From contig PHCM01000122.1 of NCBI GenBank assembly GCA_002842255.1, positions 1-5,312 on the forward strand: a stretch of 5,312 nt of DNA, read 5' to 3'. The stretch is from Betaproteobacteria bacterium HGW-Betaproteobacteria-2 (lineage in GTDB: Bacteria > Pseudomonadota > Gammaproteobacteria > Burkholderiales > Methylophilaceae). The notes under the pieces were generated by a model. It saw nothing but the letters and a program-made list of their open reading frames with translations, was not told the DNA's origin and did not search any database. A program made the translations under genes and the position numbers. Positions within the stretch are counted from its first letter, which is position 1, and each line of letters starts with the position of its first letter. Below are positions 5,290-5,312 of this stretch, in pieces.

Positions 5290-5312
5290 ATGAAAGTACT
5301 CGTCATCGGCGG
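5290..5312 (+). CDS. purD: Phosphoribosylamine-glycine ligase (GAR synthetase), first codons only
   Basis: Only 23 bases are in the window, encoding MKVLVIG plus the start of another Gly codon. This matches the conserved opening of PurD, an ATP-grasp enzyme that joins glycine to phosphoribosylamine in the second step of de novo purine synthesis; PurD proteins typically start MKVLVIGxGGREHA. The ATG at 5290-5292 has purine-rich sequence 6-10 bp upstream. It lies 100 bp after purH on the same strand, in agreement with the common purHD arrangement. Other Rossmann-like proteins can start similarly, so the call rests on the peptide and the purH context together. Confidence 0.82.

Overview
This window is an ordinary chromosomal core region that most resembles a GC-rich betaproteobacterium, probably of the Nitrosomonadales/Gallionellales/Methylophilales type. 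The reasons are a 77-residue Fis, shorter than the 98-residue enteric form, a dusB-fis pair followed directly by purH, and a stand-alone CinA-like domain protein. The taxonomic call is inference from gene content and protein features, not from a database search.

Layout. The left end holds the last third of polA (DNA polymerase I, + strand, polymerase domain only in view). Converging on it with a 16-bp gap is a small minus-strand gene for a 70-residue BFD-like [2Fe-2S] protein. A 134-bp divergent spacer leads to a plus-strand gene for a stand-alone CinA N-terminal (molybdopterin-binding-like) domain protein. A 179-bp spacer follows, which carries the best sigma70-type promoter in the window and a candidate Fis operator lying on its -10 element. 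This promoter appears to serve dusB (tRNA dihydrouridine synthase) and fis (nucleoid protein), which overlap by one base (TGATG), and possibly purH, 27 bp further on. After purH comes a 100-bp spacer and then the first 23 bases of purD, recognisable from its start MKVLVIGG.

How the genes fit together. dusB, fis, purH and purD are same-strand and tightly spaced, and look like one growth-linked unit: tRNA modification, a growth-phase nucleoid regulator and de novo purine synthesis. PurD makes GAR early in the pathway, and PurH does the last two steps to IMP. The Fis-type site over the -10 would give negative autoregulation, as known for the enteric dusB-fis operon.

The most unusual DNA is the purH-purD spacer. 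It holds two oppositely oriented arrays of about four 7-bp units (GGGAAGG-type, then CCCTTCA-type). They form a 30-bp-arm imperfect hairpin, and each arm has a G-quadruplex-type pattern, one on each strand. The distal arm can alternatively pair with the purD Shine-Dalgarno region in a 7-bp hairpin that excludes part of the big one. I see no CRISPR array, insertion sequence, tRNA, rRNA, phage or defence genes, and no clearly new multi-gene system.
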